This document shows, one piece after another, positions 55,102-63,449 of a stretch of 64,000 nt of DNA. The stretch is from RH-AL1 sp965214415 (GTDB lineage: Bacteria; Pseudomonadota; Alphaproteobacteria; Rhizobiales; Beijerinckiaceae), in the NCBI GenBank assembly GCA_965214415.1, contig CBDCBQ010000002.1, positions 1 to 64,000 of the forward strand. Reading direction: 5' to 3'. Positions within the stretch are counted from its first letter, which is position 1; every line of letters starts with the position of its first letter. The notes under the pieces are model-generated. The model was not told the origin of the DNA. It ran no database searches and worked only from the letters and a program-made list of their open reading frames with translations. Made by a program: the position numbers and the translations under genes.

Positions 55102-56019
55102 ATGCAGCGCCTCCCCGACTTCGAAGCCTGGGCGATCTTCGCCAGGGTCGCCGACGCCGGCTCATTCACGGGCGCGGCGTCTGAGCTTGGACTGACGAAG
55201 GCGACGGTGTCGAAGGCAGTCGCCCGGCTCGAAGCGCGGATCGGCGCGACGCTGTTTCACCGCACCTCGCGCCGGCTCTCGCTGACGGAAACCGGCCGCA
55301 GCGTGCGAGACCAGGCCGCGACAATTGTCGCGCACGGTGAGGCCGCTGAAGCGATGGCATCGGCCACGAGCGTGGTGCCACGCGGCACGGTGCGGCTCGC
55401 GGCTCCGATGTCATTTGGGATCAAGCACGTCGCCCCGTGCCTACCGGAGTTCCTGGCGGCGAATGCCGAAGTCAGCATCGATCTTCATCTGAGCGACGCA
55501 TTGGTGGACCTTGTCGCAGAGGGTTTTGACCTCGGCTTGCGGATCGCGGCACTGACCGACTCTTCGTTGCGAGCCCGCCGGCTATGTTCCGTCGGCCGTT
55601 CGCTCGTCGCGACGCCTGCCTATCTCGCCACCCACGGTCATCCGAAGTCTCCCGACGACCTCATCCGACATTCTTGTCTTGGATATGCCTATCTGCCTAC
55701 GCCGGACCGCTGGCAGTTCGTTGGGCCGAAGGGCAAGATAGTCGACGTCAAACCGACCGGACCGCTGCGCGCCAACAATGCTGACGCGCTGGCACCCGCT
55801 TTACGCGCGGGCCTTGGGCTAGCTGTGCAGCCCGACTTCATGATCTGGGACGAGCTGAAGGCGGAAACCCTCATCCGGTTGATGCCGGGCTGGTCACCAC
55901 CGCCGATTGCTCTGAACCTCGTCACGCCGCCCAGCACACTGCGCCCCGCGCGGGTCAGCGCGCTTATTGCTTTTCTTGAAAAGCGGATGACGTCAGCGCC
56001 TTGGGCGAAACCTGAATAG
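55102..56019 (+). CDS. LysR-family regulator, divergent from the quinone-detoxification genes
   Basis: 305 residues. HTH is DFEAWAIFARVADAGSFTGA then LGLTKATVSKAVARLEARIG, substrate-binding domain from VRLAAPMSFGIKHVAPCLPE to the end. Spacer to the dioxygenase gene is 119 bp and contains an A/T-rich stretch (gaaacgtatcgtatc) suited to LysR binding. Likely activator of the 54982-51528 cluster. Its C-terminal third is closely related to the LysR fragment at 33183-33488. Confidence 0.94.
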   Translation: MQRLPDFEAWAIFARVADAGSFTGAASELGLTKATVSKAVARLEARIGATLFHRTSRRLSLTETGRSVRDQAATIVAHGEAAEAMASATSVVPRGTVRLAAPMSFGIKHVAPCLPEFLAANAEVSIDLHLSDALVDLVAEGFDLGLRIAALTDSSLRARRLCSVGRSLVATPAYLATHGHPKSPDDLIRHSCLGYAYLPTPDRWQFVGPKGKIVDVKPTGPLRANNADALAPALRAGLGLAVQPDFMIWDELKAETLIRLMPGWSPPPIALNLVTPPSTLRPARVSALIAFLEKRMTSAPWAKPE

Positions 56020-56212
56020 CGCTCGCCTTGAATGCGATCGCGAGCATGCGCTGCCCGTGTGCACTTCTGCTCCGCGCCAATCTCCGTCATTCAACTCAAG
56101 TCATCCCTTTATCGATAGCAGACCTTAGCCTTTCAACACCTCCGCAACCGAAGGGTGCGACGAGGAGAAGTGTCGTGTACAAAGGTCGGGTGCCTGGGAA
56201 GAGTGCGATGGC

Positions 56213-59200
56213 ATGGTAGACGCAGTGAAAAAGAGACGTCGCCCCCGAGACGGAAGCGACCGGGCTCGCGCGCCGGGCAAGATTACGCCGCCCACGCTGC
56301 CGCGTGTGGTCATTAACAAGCGTCTTCTCGCTCGGCTCGACGCCGCTTTTGCCCATCCGGTGATCTGGGTGCATGGCCCCCCTGGCGCTGGCAAAACAAC
56401 CCTCGTCGCGAGCTATCTTGTCGCTCGAAAGCTTGAGCCGCTATGGTACAGGCTGGACGAAGGCGATGCAGATCCCGCAACGGTTTTCTTCTATCTTGCG
56501 GCTGCGGCTGCAGCTGCGCATCGCGGTGCGGAACGGAGCAAGCCGTACAACGCGCTGCCACTGCTGACACCTGAGGTCCGCGGAGCGCTGCCCCTCTTTA
56601 CACGCCGCTTCATGCGTCAGTTGTTCGCGCCGCGGTCGACCTGCGTTGTCTTCGATGATTATCACGAGGTGGCTGTCGAGGCACCGTTGCACGAGTGCCT
56701 GCCGCACGGGCTTGAGGAGGTGCCGGCGGGATCGCACGTCGTCATCGTGAGCCGGACGCCCCCGCCGCCGCACTTGGCGAGGCTTCGCCTCAACGGCATC
56801 GTCGGCGTCGTCGAGCCCGAGACCCTGCGGATCACGCCAGAGGAGGCGCTGGCGTTGGCGCTGGCTCGCGATCCGCAGGCGAGCCCCGAGCGGGTGAAGC
56901 GCATTGCCGCCGTAACTCAGGGCTGGGCTGCCGGTATCATTCTCATGCTTGAGGCCGGAGCAACCGACACGCTGCCTACACAGAGGCCGGGGGCGCCGGT
57001 GCCCGAGCTCTTGTTTGACTATTTTGCCGGTGAAGTCCTGCGGCGGATGTCCGAGACCAATCGTCGCCTGCTCGCGATGGTCGCGCTTATGCCGTCGACA
57101 ACCGCCCCTGCCGCCCAGCGCCTGACCGGATCGTCTGAGACCGCCGCTTTGCTCGAGGGCTTAAGCAAGCGCAACTACTTCACTATCCGCGATACCGGGT
57201 CCGAACCGCACTATCGGTTCCATCCGCTCTTCCGCGCATTCCTGCTCCACACCGCCCGCACGCTTTTCGCGCAGGACGAAATGCGAGCGCTTCGCGTCGC
57301 TGCTGCGGCCATCCTGGATGCCGACGACCAGCCGGACGCAGCCGCCAGCCTTCTTGCGGAGGCGGAAGCCTTCGAGACCCTCGCCGATCTCATTCGACGG
57401 CATGCCGTCGCGTTTGTCGATAAAGGTCGTTTCGGCACGCTTTCGAAATGGCTCGGTGCCCTTCCAAGGACCCTCGTCGCCGACGATGCGTGGCTGAGCT
57501 TTTACTCCGGCGAGACCCGTGTCTGGAACGGGGAGCCCGAAGACGCGCTCCCGTTTTTTACGCGAGCGTTCAAGCTTTTCGCGTCCGAAGGAGACGTAGC
57601 CGCTCAATATCTTGCATGGTCGGGACAGGCGGAAGCCGTGCGCTTGAGCCCTTTCGGCGATCAAGCCCGTTTCGATCCACTCATCCGTACGTTTCACGAC
57701 CTGCAACAGCGCGACCCACACATCCCGTCTGGCCGAACGATGCATCGCGTGGCCTTCGTCATCGCGTCGGGCCTCGCGCGCCGTGGCAACGCTCGCGAGG
57801 AGATCGCGGCTTGGCAGCAACGCGCACTCACGGCTGCGCGAGAGGCAGGCGGTCCAGGGGGTCTGGAGCTGTGCGCAGCGATGTTCGTCATCAGCGACAT
57901 GCAGGACATAAATTTTGCGCGAGCCCTGCGCCATCTTGAGGAGATACCGGACCCGATGACCCTGACGCATGTCCCGGTCGCTCAGGTTCCGGCGATGATC
58001 GCCCATGCGATAACGCTCCTGTACCGGCAGAAGCTAGGCAATTGCGAAAGCTACATCGCCGAGGTCGTCGACCAGATGGCCTTGGCCGGTCGCGGGCTCT
58101 GGACTCACCTCTTGGCGGGCATGGCCGTGAACGACGCCTATCGACGCGGCGACATAGCCGCGAGCGGCCTGTGGTTGAAGCGGATGGCAAGCTATGCCGA
58201 GGGCATCGCTTCGCATCGGGGATCGCATTACCATTACGCAGCGGCGCAGCATCACATGCTGGTCGGAGATTTTGCGGTTGCAGATACGCACGCCGACGAA
58301 GCGGTGACGATCGCTGAAGCGGCGGGCTGGCTATTCTTCGAGGCGCTTGCGCGGGCGACGCGCTGCGAGGTCCTACTAGAGGCCGCCAAGCTCGACGAAG
58401 CCGAAGCGGAACTGGAGCGCCTGGAGGCTCTACTCTCGCGGAGTGCGACGCGGATCGTTGCCCTCACTGCAAGGCTTCTCGATGCGGATATTTGTTTCGC
58501 TCGCGGGCATGAAGCTGCTGGTATGGAGGCGCTCGGTGCCGCGATGGTGCTTGGCCGTGAGCACGGCAATTACCGCATATCGCTCGGCGCGGCGCGAGTT
58601 GCTCGGCTACTTGCCCGGTCGCTGCGCGCAGAGATCGAGCCGGTTTACGTCCGCGAGTTGATCCGTCGCTCGGATGTGGTTTCGCCAGACCCCTTTGACG
58701 AGACGTGGCCCTGGCCGATCCGCATCATTACGCTCAGCGCGTTCGCTGTTATTGTCGATGGCGCGCCGCTCGCCTTTCCTCGCAAGACGCCAAAGCGGCT
58801 GCTCGCATTGCTCAAGGCGATCGCCGCCTACGGCGGCCGCGCCGTGCCGGAGCAGAAGCTGATCGATGCTCTCTGGCCCGACGACGAGGGCGACTTTGCC
58901 CGCAACGCGTTGACGATCGCGATCCACCGGCTCCGCAAGCTTCTCGGTGATGCGGAAGCGATCGTGGTCTCAGGCGGTACTATAGGGCTCAATCCTACGC
59001 GATGCTGGCTCGACCTGTGGACGCTCGAGCATCTTCTGGCAATTCACGATCCCGGCGACGCGATCCCGCGCTGCGAGCGCGTCTTCGCGCTGTACCAGGG
59101 GGATTTCCTCGCCGGCGACGAGGACGTCCCTTGGACGGCGACGCGTCGCGAACTGCTGCGTGCGCGCTTTGCCAGGATGGTTGAGTCACGCGCGGCGATG

Positions 59201-59428
59201 CGGGGCGCCGACGACGCGATCGCGGTCTTCGCCCGCGGGATCGAAGCCGCGCCCAAGGTAGAAGCGCTCTATCAAGGTTTGATGCAATACCATCTCGCTC
59301 ACGGCCGTATGACCGAGGGGCTTGCAGTCTATGCGCGCCTGCGCGAGACGCTTGGCGAGAGCGTGGGGACCGATCCGACGCCTGCAACCGAAAGGCTGCT
59401 CGGCTCGCTGCGCGTGAGCCCCCCTTAG
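56213..59428 (+). CDS. STAND ATPase transcription regulator, MalT-like with C-terminal SARP/BTAD output
   Basis: 1,071 residues. Residues 34-330: MalT-like STAND ATPase with Walker A GPPGAGKTT (55-63), Walker B CVVFDDYHEV (144-153) and sensor HVVIVSRTPPPP (175-186). Residues about 330-820: helical repeats of TPR type. Residues 836-930: OmpR-type winged helix (IRIITLSAFAVIVDGAPLAF to LTIAIHRLRKLLGD). Residues 935-1065: BTAD (RVFALYQGDFLAGD, VARLRETLGESVG-type end). It is expected to oligomerise on ligand and ATP binding and activate genes nearby. The usual LuxR HTH of MalT is replaced. No ligand is predictable. Confidence 0.9.
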   Translation: MVDAVKKRRRPRDGSDRARAPGKITPPTLPRVVINKRLLARLDAAFAHPVIWVHGPPGAGKTTLVASYLVARKLEPLWYRLDEGDADPATVFFYLAAAAAAAHRGAERSKPYNALPLLTPEVRGALPLFTRRFMRQLFAPRSTCVVFDDYHEVAVEAPLHECLPHGLEEVPAGSHVVIVSRTPPPPHLARLRLNGIVGVVEPETLRITPEEALALALARDPQASPERVKRIAAVTQGWAAGIILMLEAGATDTLPTQRPGAPVPELLFDYFAGEVLRRMSETNRRLLAMVALMPSTTAPAAQRLTGSSETAALLEGLSKRNYFTIRDTGSEPHYRFHPLFRAFLLHTARTLFAQDEMRALRVAAAAILDADDQPDAAASLLAEAEAFETLADLIRRHAVAFVDKGRFGTLSKWLGALPRTLVADDAWLSFYSGETRVWNGEPEDALPFFTRAFKLFASEGDVAAQYLAWSGQAEAVRLSPFGDQARFDPLIRTFHDLQQRDPHIPSGRTMHRVAFVIASGLARRGNAREEIAAWQQRALTAAREAGGPGGLELCAAMFVISDMQDINFARALRHLEEIPDPMTLTHVPVAQVPAMIAHAITLLYRQKLGNCESYIAEVVDQMALAGRGLWTHLLAGMAVNDAYRRGDIAASGLWLKRMASYAEGIASHRGSHYHYAAAQHHMLVGDFAVADTHADEAVTIAEAAGWLFFEALARATRCEVLLEAAKLDEAEAELERLEALLSRSATRIVALTARLLDADICFARGHEAAGMEALGAAMVLGREHGNYRISLGAARVARLLARSLRAEIEPVYVRELIRRSDVVSPDPFDETWPWPIRIITLSAFAVIVDGAPLAFPRKTPKRLLALLKAIAAYGGRAVPEQKLIDALWPDDEGDFARNALTIAIHRLRKLLGDAEAIVVSGGTIGLNPTRCWLDLWTLEHLLAIHDPGDAIPRCERVFALYQGDFLAGDEDVPWTATRRELLRARFARMVESRAAMRGADDAIAVFARGIEAAPKVEALYQGLMQYHLAHGRMTEGLAVYARLRETLGESVGTDPTPATERLLGSLRVSPP

Positions 59429-59548
59429 ACCATGGTATGAGACTGCATCCGGCCCGATCCGCCGATCCGTAAGCGATCGGTATGCTGCCGGGACTTAGGC
59501 CTTCGCCACGCCCCGAGCCAATCCGAGGGGCGATCGAAGGAGGGATAG

Positions 59549-60064
59549 ATGTCACGGATCTTCACGACGGCTGCGTTTGCGGCCTGTGGCCTGCTATGGC
59601 TTGCAACCGGCGTGAATGCTGCCGAGATGAAAATCGGCGGCACGATGAGCGCCAGCGTCACCCAGCAGCAGGTGATCCCGCTCGGCAGCGCCGACCGTAT
59701 CGCCATCACGATGCTGGACAAGGGAACAACCAAGAGCTCCGGCTCGCCGCTCGACGGCGCCACGATCATGCTCGCCGAGGAGGCCGTGCTCGACAAGGGC
59801 AACGGACCGCAGATCGGAACAATTACACTAGCCAACGACAAGGGCAGCATCACCAACGAGATCCACGGTGCCGTGAAGACCGTGATGGTTGACGGGCAGC
59901 CGCGCGTCTCGACCAGCGGCACCTACAAGATGGTCGACGGGACCGGCTTGTTCGCTGGTGCAAGCGGCCATGGCACCTATTCGGCGGCCTTCACTTCGAA
60001 GACCGACTGGGAAGGCGAATACAAGGGCGTGCTCGTTCTGCCGAAACACGAGGCATCGCGCTGA
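59549..60064 (+). CDS. Secreted protein, predicted beta-barrel (allene-oxide-cyclase-like)
   Basis: 171 residues with a signal peptide (MSRIFTTAAFAACGLLWLAT, cut about VNAAE). The mature part is beta-rich with alternating patterns: SADRIAITMLDKGTTKSSGS, EEAVLDKGNGPQIGTITLAN, STSGTYKMVDGTGLFAGASG, which resembles the allene oxide cyclase/dirigent-like barrel (pattern GTYxxxDGTGxFxGxxGxG). Assignment is by pattern. AGGAGGG lies before the ATG. It follows the STAND-SARP gene by 120 bp and may be its target. Confidence 0.65.
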   Translation: MSRIFTTAAFAACGLLWLATGVNAAEMKIGGTMSASVTQQQVIPLGSADRIAITMLDKGTTKSSGSPLDGATIMLAEEAVLDKGNGPQIGTITLANDKGSITNEIHGAVKTVMVDGQPRVSTSGTYKMVDGTGLFAGASGHGTYSAAFTSKTDWEGEYKGVLVLPKHEASR

Positions 60065-60104
60065 TCTGCACACGCCATCGTATCGAGAGGGAGGGGTAAG
60101 CGAT

Positions 60105-60287
60105 ATGACCCCAGATTGGGTCGACTGGCGCACGATCGTGCCGGACCTGTCTTCGGACAGGATCACATACCTCGCCTTTAAGGCGCTCTTCGATCCAAAA
60201 ACAATGACGGCAGCCGAAATTCAGGAGCTCGCTGCCGCCGTTGTGGCCCACCGGAGCCCGCACCAGCCGGCAACAGGGCCAAACTGA
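60105..60287 (+). CDS. Small hypothetical protein, 60 residues
   Basis: MTPDWVDWRTIVPDLSSDRI at the N terminus, then TYLAFKALFDPKTMTAAEIQ, ending PATGPN. A GGGAGGGG ribosome site lies 8 bases before the ATG at 60105, which fixes the start in a longer open frame. Located 41 bp past the barrel-protein gene, so probably cotranscribed. Helical; no family recognised. Confidence 0.6.
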   Translation: MTPDWVDWRTIVPDLSSDRITYLAFKALFDPKTMTAAEIQELAAAVVAHRSPHQPATGPN

Positions 60288-60322
60288 AAATATGCAGTGT
60301 TCCTTTCACGCGCTGAGATTAT

Positions 60323-60345
60323 CGGAAGCCGACAGGCAGCTTCCG
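60323..60345. terminator. Hairpin at the island's right inner edge
   Basis: CGGAAGC (60323-60329) pairs with GCTTCCG (60339-60345), 9-nt loop, 36 bp after the 60-residue gene and directly against the start of the right inverted-repeat copy at 60347. No T-run. Confidence 0.45.
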
Positions 60346-60583
60346 GCCAGCTTGTGCCATTCCATGTGTGCCGGCAAACATCCGAGTTCAGCTGCAGAGC
60401 CGGTATTCCGGTGGGTAGTAAGTGTCTGATGCCCGCAATCTCGCCAGCACGTCATGTTCGTGTCTCGTCACTGAGACACTGCAGGCCTGCCGCGCAGAAA
60501 AGTGCAGGCGCTCCGCACTTTACCGTCGACTGTCGACGTGAACCACGCTTGCATGCAGGACGTGACGGGAGGGGAGTGGGTAC

Positions 60584-61249
60584 GTGGCAAACAAGCTCGC
60601 GAGCAGGGCCATCCGCCCCTGCGCTCTACCCATCGCAGGCGGCCTTCGCATGGCGGTGAGCATCGCCATCATGGTGGACGCCTTTCGGGAAGGTTTGAAC
60701 AAGTGCACCTTCCGGGCGCGGCTTGCTGTCCAGTTCTTGATTCAGCACGCGGTTGCCTTGCTGAATGGCATCGCGGATGGACTGGTCGGGTCGGACACCT
60801 CGCCCGAACGTCGGGGAGCGAGGACGTGCGGCATGCCGGCAGGGTGGGGCCGGAAGCGGTGCTGCTCTGTCCGTCCTGCACCACGGCGAGATCCTGGGAG
60901 CCGGTCCGAAGTCGCGGCCAGTCGCATTCTGCTCCCGGACCTGTTGCTGCGCCGCCATCGGCGATCTGATCGTCGCGAACGACGACGGCTTGCCACGTTC
61001 ACGCGAACGGCGCCGCGCGACTTGCGCACAGGACGGCTTGCGACGGGCCTGCTTGTCGCACCGTATGTTCTGCAAGCCGGAAAGCTGATCGACGCCGTGC
61101 GGAGATGGCGCGCGGTCTTGAAACAGATGACCCTGCGTGTCGTCTCATTTGGGCAAGCGTTGGACGCGAGGGCGAGCACGGGTATGCTGGCGCAGCATGT
61201 CCTGGCGGCAACAAAGGCGACGGCGAACGCCAGCCATCCGTTCCTGTGA
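60584..61249 (+). CDS. Hypothetical 221-residue protein in inverted repeat, right copy
   Basis: Same frame as the left copy at 31746-32411, with Val for Ile (RLAVQF) and Arg for Ser (RSDRRERR). GTG start with GGGAGGGGAG 7 bases upstream. Third-position GC is moderately high only in the first ~75 codons. Both copies are transcribed outward, toward the tRNA ends. Possibly a decayed gene. Confidence 0.35.
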   Translation: MANKLASRAIRPCALPIAGGLRMAVSIAIMVDAFREGLNKCTFRARLAVQFLIQHAVALLNGIADGLVGSDTSPERRGARTCGMPAGWGRKRCCSVRPAPRRDPGSRSEVAASRILLPDLLLRRHRRSDRRERRRLATFTRTAPRDLRTGRLATGLLVAPYVLQAGKLIDAVRRWRAVLKQMTLRVVSFGQALDARASTGMLAQHVLAATKATANASHPFL

Positions 61250-61912
61250 CCTTTGATGGGCGCGGGCGTCATAGCAAGGTCCTCCGGCCCGCGACCGCTC
61301 ATCCTGACCTGCGCTTGGTCAATTCGGGTGAGCAGCACCAGCTGGCATGCGCTATCACGTCGCGCGATTGCCGGAGCGAAGGCATGATCCTGGATGCGGC
61401 CGTCGCTCGCCTTCCTGCCTAAGCTGATGCGGGCGGCCCTGCACGTATCATTGCTGCGCCGGCGAGCACGCGGCACTTGCTTGATGTGCCAATAGGCTGG
61501 CACGAGCAGCAGCAGGCGATCGGACTATCGCGGCCGAACTGAATCCTGCAGCACCTTCGGAAGGCGATCAACCTGTCATCCACCGCCATCGCGGATGGGA
61601 CGCCCGCGATGCTGCGACGGCGCACAACTGCTTCCTGCCTCATCGTCCATGCCGGTCTGCATCAGTGCCGTCGTGTCTGAAGCCGCAATGCATTTTGCAT
61701 TGCAGGCCAGGACTTGCAAAGATGCTCCATCATCGACGCGCCAAGATTCGGAAACGCTAAAAGTAGCGACAGAGACAAACCGCAAATTACCGCAGGAAGG
61801 TCGCGAAAGTAGGGACGGAAAGAACTGGATACCGCGCAGCTGCGAGCTAAGTAGCGGAAGTACAAAGGCTTCCTGGAAATCGCATATAATACGATATATT
61901 GGCAGGACTGGG

Positions 61913-61959
61913 TGGTGGAGCTGAGGGGAATCGAACCCCTGACCTCTGCAGTGCGATTG
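61913..61959 (-). pseudogene. tRNA-Ala 3' fragment, probable attR-type junction
   Basis: 47 bp identical to the 3' part of tRNA-Ala(CGC) from the anticodon arm (CAATCGCAC) through TTCGATT to CCACCA. Upstream of it, in tRNA orientation, sequence changes completely at 61960, at the side where the integrase gene lies. It is the expected scar of a tyrosine integrase that recombines in an anticodon loop. Confidence 0.88.
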
Positions 61960-61986
61960 AAGTGATAAGTATATTTCCATTCATTG

Positions 61987-62020
61987 CTGGCGATGGGCTT
62001 TTTGAGAATACCATCGCCAG
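61987..62020. other. 10-bp perfect inverted repeat near the att junction
   Basis: CTGGCGATGG (61987-61996) and CCATCGCCAG (62011-62020) around a 14-nt T-rich loop, 28 bp from the tRNA fragment. Could be an arm-type integrase site or a hairpin. Confidence 0.55.
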
Positions 62021-62147
62021 AACAACGAGTTAGTTGGCGGGGGCCTAGAGTCGCATTTGCCAGCAGTGCCTGTCGATGGGCGGCAAACTCCCTCGCGCTG
62101 TTGCTAATCTGTAGCTAGGGTGGCCTCCTTCGGTGGAGGAGCAATGC

Positions 62148-63449
62148 ATGCTGGGCGACAGCAAGGTGTCCAACCGCCAGCGGATTACAAAGCGTTTAGT
62201 CGACGCTCTTGAGCCTGGTCAAACCACCTGGGATGAGGAGCTGACCGGGTTCGGCGTGCGCCGCCAGTCGCGAAATGCTTCCTATGTCCTGAAGTGCTCG
62301 GTCCAGGGCCGCCAGCGCTTCTTTACGATCGGCCGACATGGCGTCGTCACCGTCGAACAAGCTCGCACCGAAGCGCGCCGTTTGCTGGGCCTGATAGCTG
62401 GAGGCGCCGACCCTACCGCTGCACGCACCACTGCGGCTTTGAAAGCCGACACGCTGACAGTCGAGGCACTTTGCGCAATGTACTTGAATGAGGGTCCGGC
62501 CTTTAAACCCAACAAGAAGGCCACCAGCTGGTACACTGATCGATCAAACATATCTCGCCACATTGTTCCACTGCTTGGGGCCACGAAAGCGAGAGAGCTG
62601 ACCGAGGCACAGGTCTCGGCATTCGTTCATGGCGTAATCAATGGTGCCACCAAGATCGACCAGAAAGCAGGGCTACGCGGCCGAGCCATCGTGCGTGGCG
62701 GTATTGGTGTGGCCGCGCGCGCTTTGGCCGTGCTAAGCGCCGTGTATGGCTTTGGCGAACGGCGTAAGCTCGTCGGCAGCAATCCGACAAAATTCGTGAA
62801 GGCTCCAAAGGGACAAACCCCCGGACGCTTCCTGAAAGCCGATGAATGGCAGCGCCTCGGAGCGGCGATTAAGCGAGCCCGGCATCGCGGGAGGCGATCG
62901 TTCACCGATGCCATTCTGCTGCTTGCTATGACCGGGTGCCGTCGGTCGGAGATCACACGCCTGCATTGGTGCGAGGTCGACTTGGTCGGTGGAATGCTCC
63001 GATTGCGGGACAGCAAAAGTGGGCCTCGAACTGTGCCTCTTGGAGACCAAGCGGTTGCGTTGCTTGCTGCCCTGAAAAGTCAAGCTGCGGACAGTTGGGT
63101 GTTTCCGTCTGTACGCGGTGCCGGTCCGATCGTCGGTATCCAGAAAGTCTGGATGGACATTCGTGCGGAAGCAGGTTTGCCGAAAGTAAGGTTGCACGAC
63201 TTGCGTCATAGCTTTGCCTCTCAGGCGGTCAGCGGCGGCGCAACGCTTTACATGACCGGCGTGATCTTAGGGCACCGCCAGAATTCGACGACCCAGCGGT
63301 ATGCGCACATCCAAGACGATCCAGCCCGTATCGTTGCGTCTCAGGTAGCCAAGGGCATCCATGATGCCCTTGGCCTTAGTGCGCAGCCAGTTCCCTACTT
63401 GTCTGGCCGGGGGACAAGAGCGTCCTCTGGACAAAGTTTTTCCTCATAG
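62148..63449 (+). CDS. Site-specific tyrosine integrase of a tRNA-targeting element
   Basis: 433 residues from the ATG at 62148 (MLGDSKVSNRQRITKRLVDA), with GGTGGAGGAG 6-15 bases upstream; a GTG at 62133 is an alternative. N-terminal arm-binding domain (ELTGFGVRRQSRNASYVLKC), core-binding domain (about 110-220) and catalytic domain with Arg I TGCRRSEITRLHW, Lys in LRDSKSGPRTVPL, HDLRHSFASQAV, GVILGHRQ and nucleophile Tyr TTQRYAHIQ. All catalytic residues are present. It lies 188 bp from the tRNA-Ala fragment and transcribes away from it. Confidence 0.94.
   Translation: MLGDSKVSNRQRITKRLVDALEPGQTTWDEELTGFGVRRQSRNASYVLKCSVQGRQRFFTIGRHGVVTVEQARTEARRLLGLIAGGADPTAARTTAALKADTLTVEALCAMYLNEGPAFKPNKKATSWYTDRSNISRHIVPLLGATKARELTEAQVSAFVHGVINGATKIDQKAGLRGRAIVRGGIGVAARALAVLSAVYGFGERRKLVGSNPTKFVKAPKGQTPGRFLKADEWQRLGAAIKRARHRGRRSFTDAILLLAMTGCRRSEITRLHWCEVDLVGGMLRLRDSKSGPRTVPLGDQAVALLAALKSQAADSWVFPSVRGAGPIVGIQKVWMDIRAEAGLPKVRLHDLRHSFASQAVSGGATLYMTGVILGHRQNSTTQRYAHIQDDPARIVASQVAKGIHDALGLSAQPVPYLSGRGTRASSGQSFSS

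Larger units (their letters stand above)
31036..61959. mobile_element. Accessory island bounded by a tRNA-anchored inverted repeat
   Basis: Both ends are the same 1,613-bp sequence in opposite orientation, each starting inside the tRNA-Ala anticodon arm. Between them lie catabolic gene clusters, several LysR/MarR regulators, an IS91-type insertion, a broken integrase and gene remnants, unlike the backbone to the left. It may be one island or an accretion of several. No intact transposase or integrase that could move the whole block is seen inside it. Confidence 0.5.
60347..61959. repeat. 1,613-bp inverted repeat, right copy
   Basis: Reverse complement of 31036-32648 with about six base changes and no indels. 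Outer end is the 47-bp 3' part of tRNA-Ala (61913-61959, minus strand); inner end is at the hairpin after the 60-residue gene. Confidence 0.95.
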
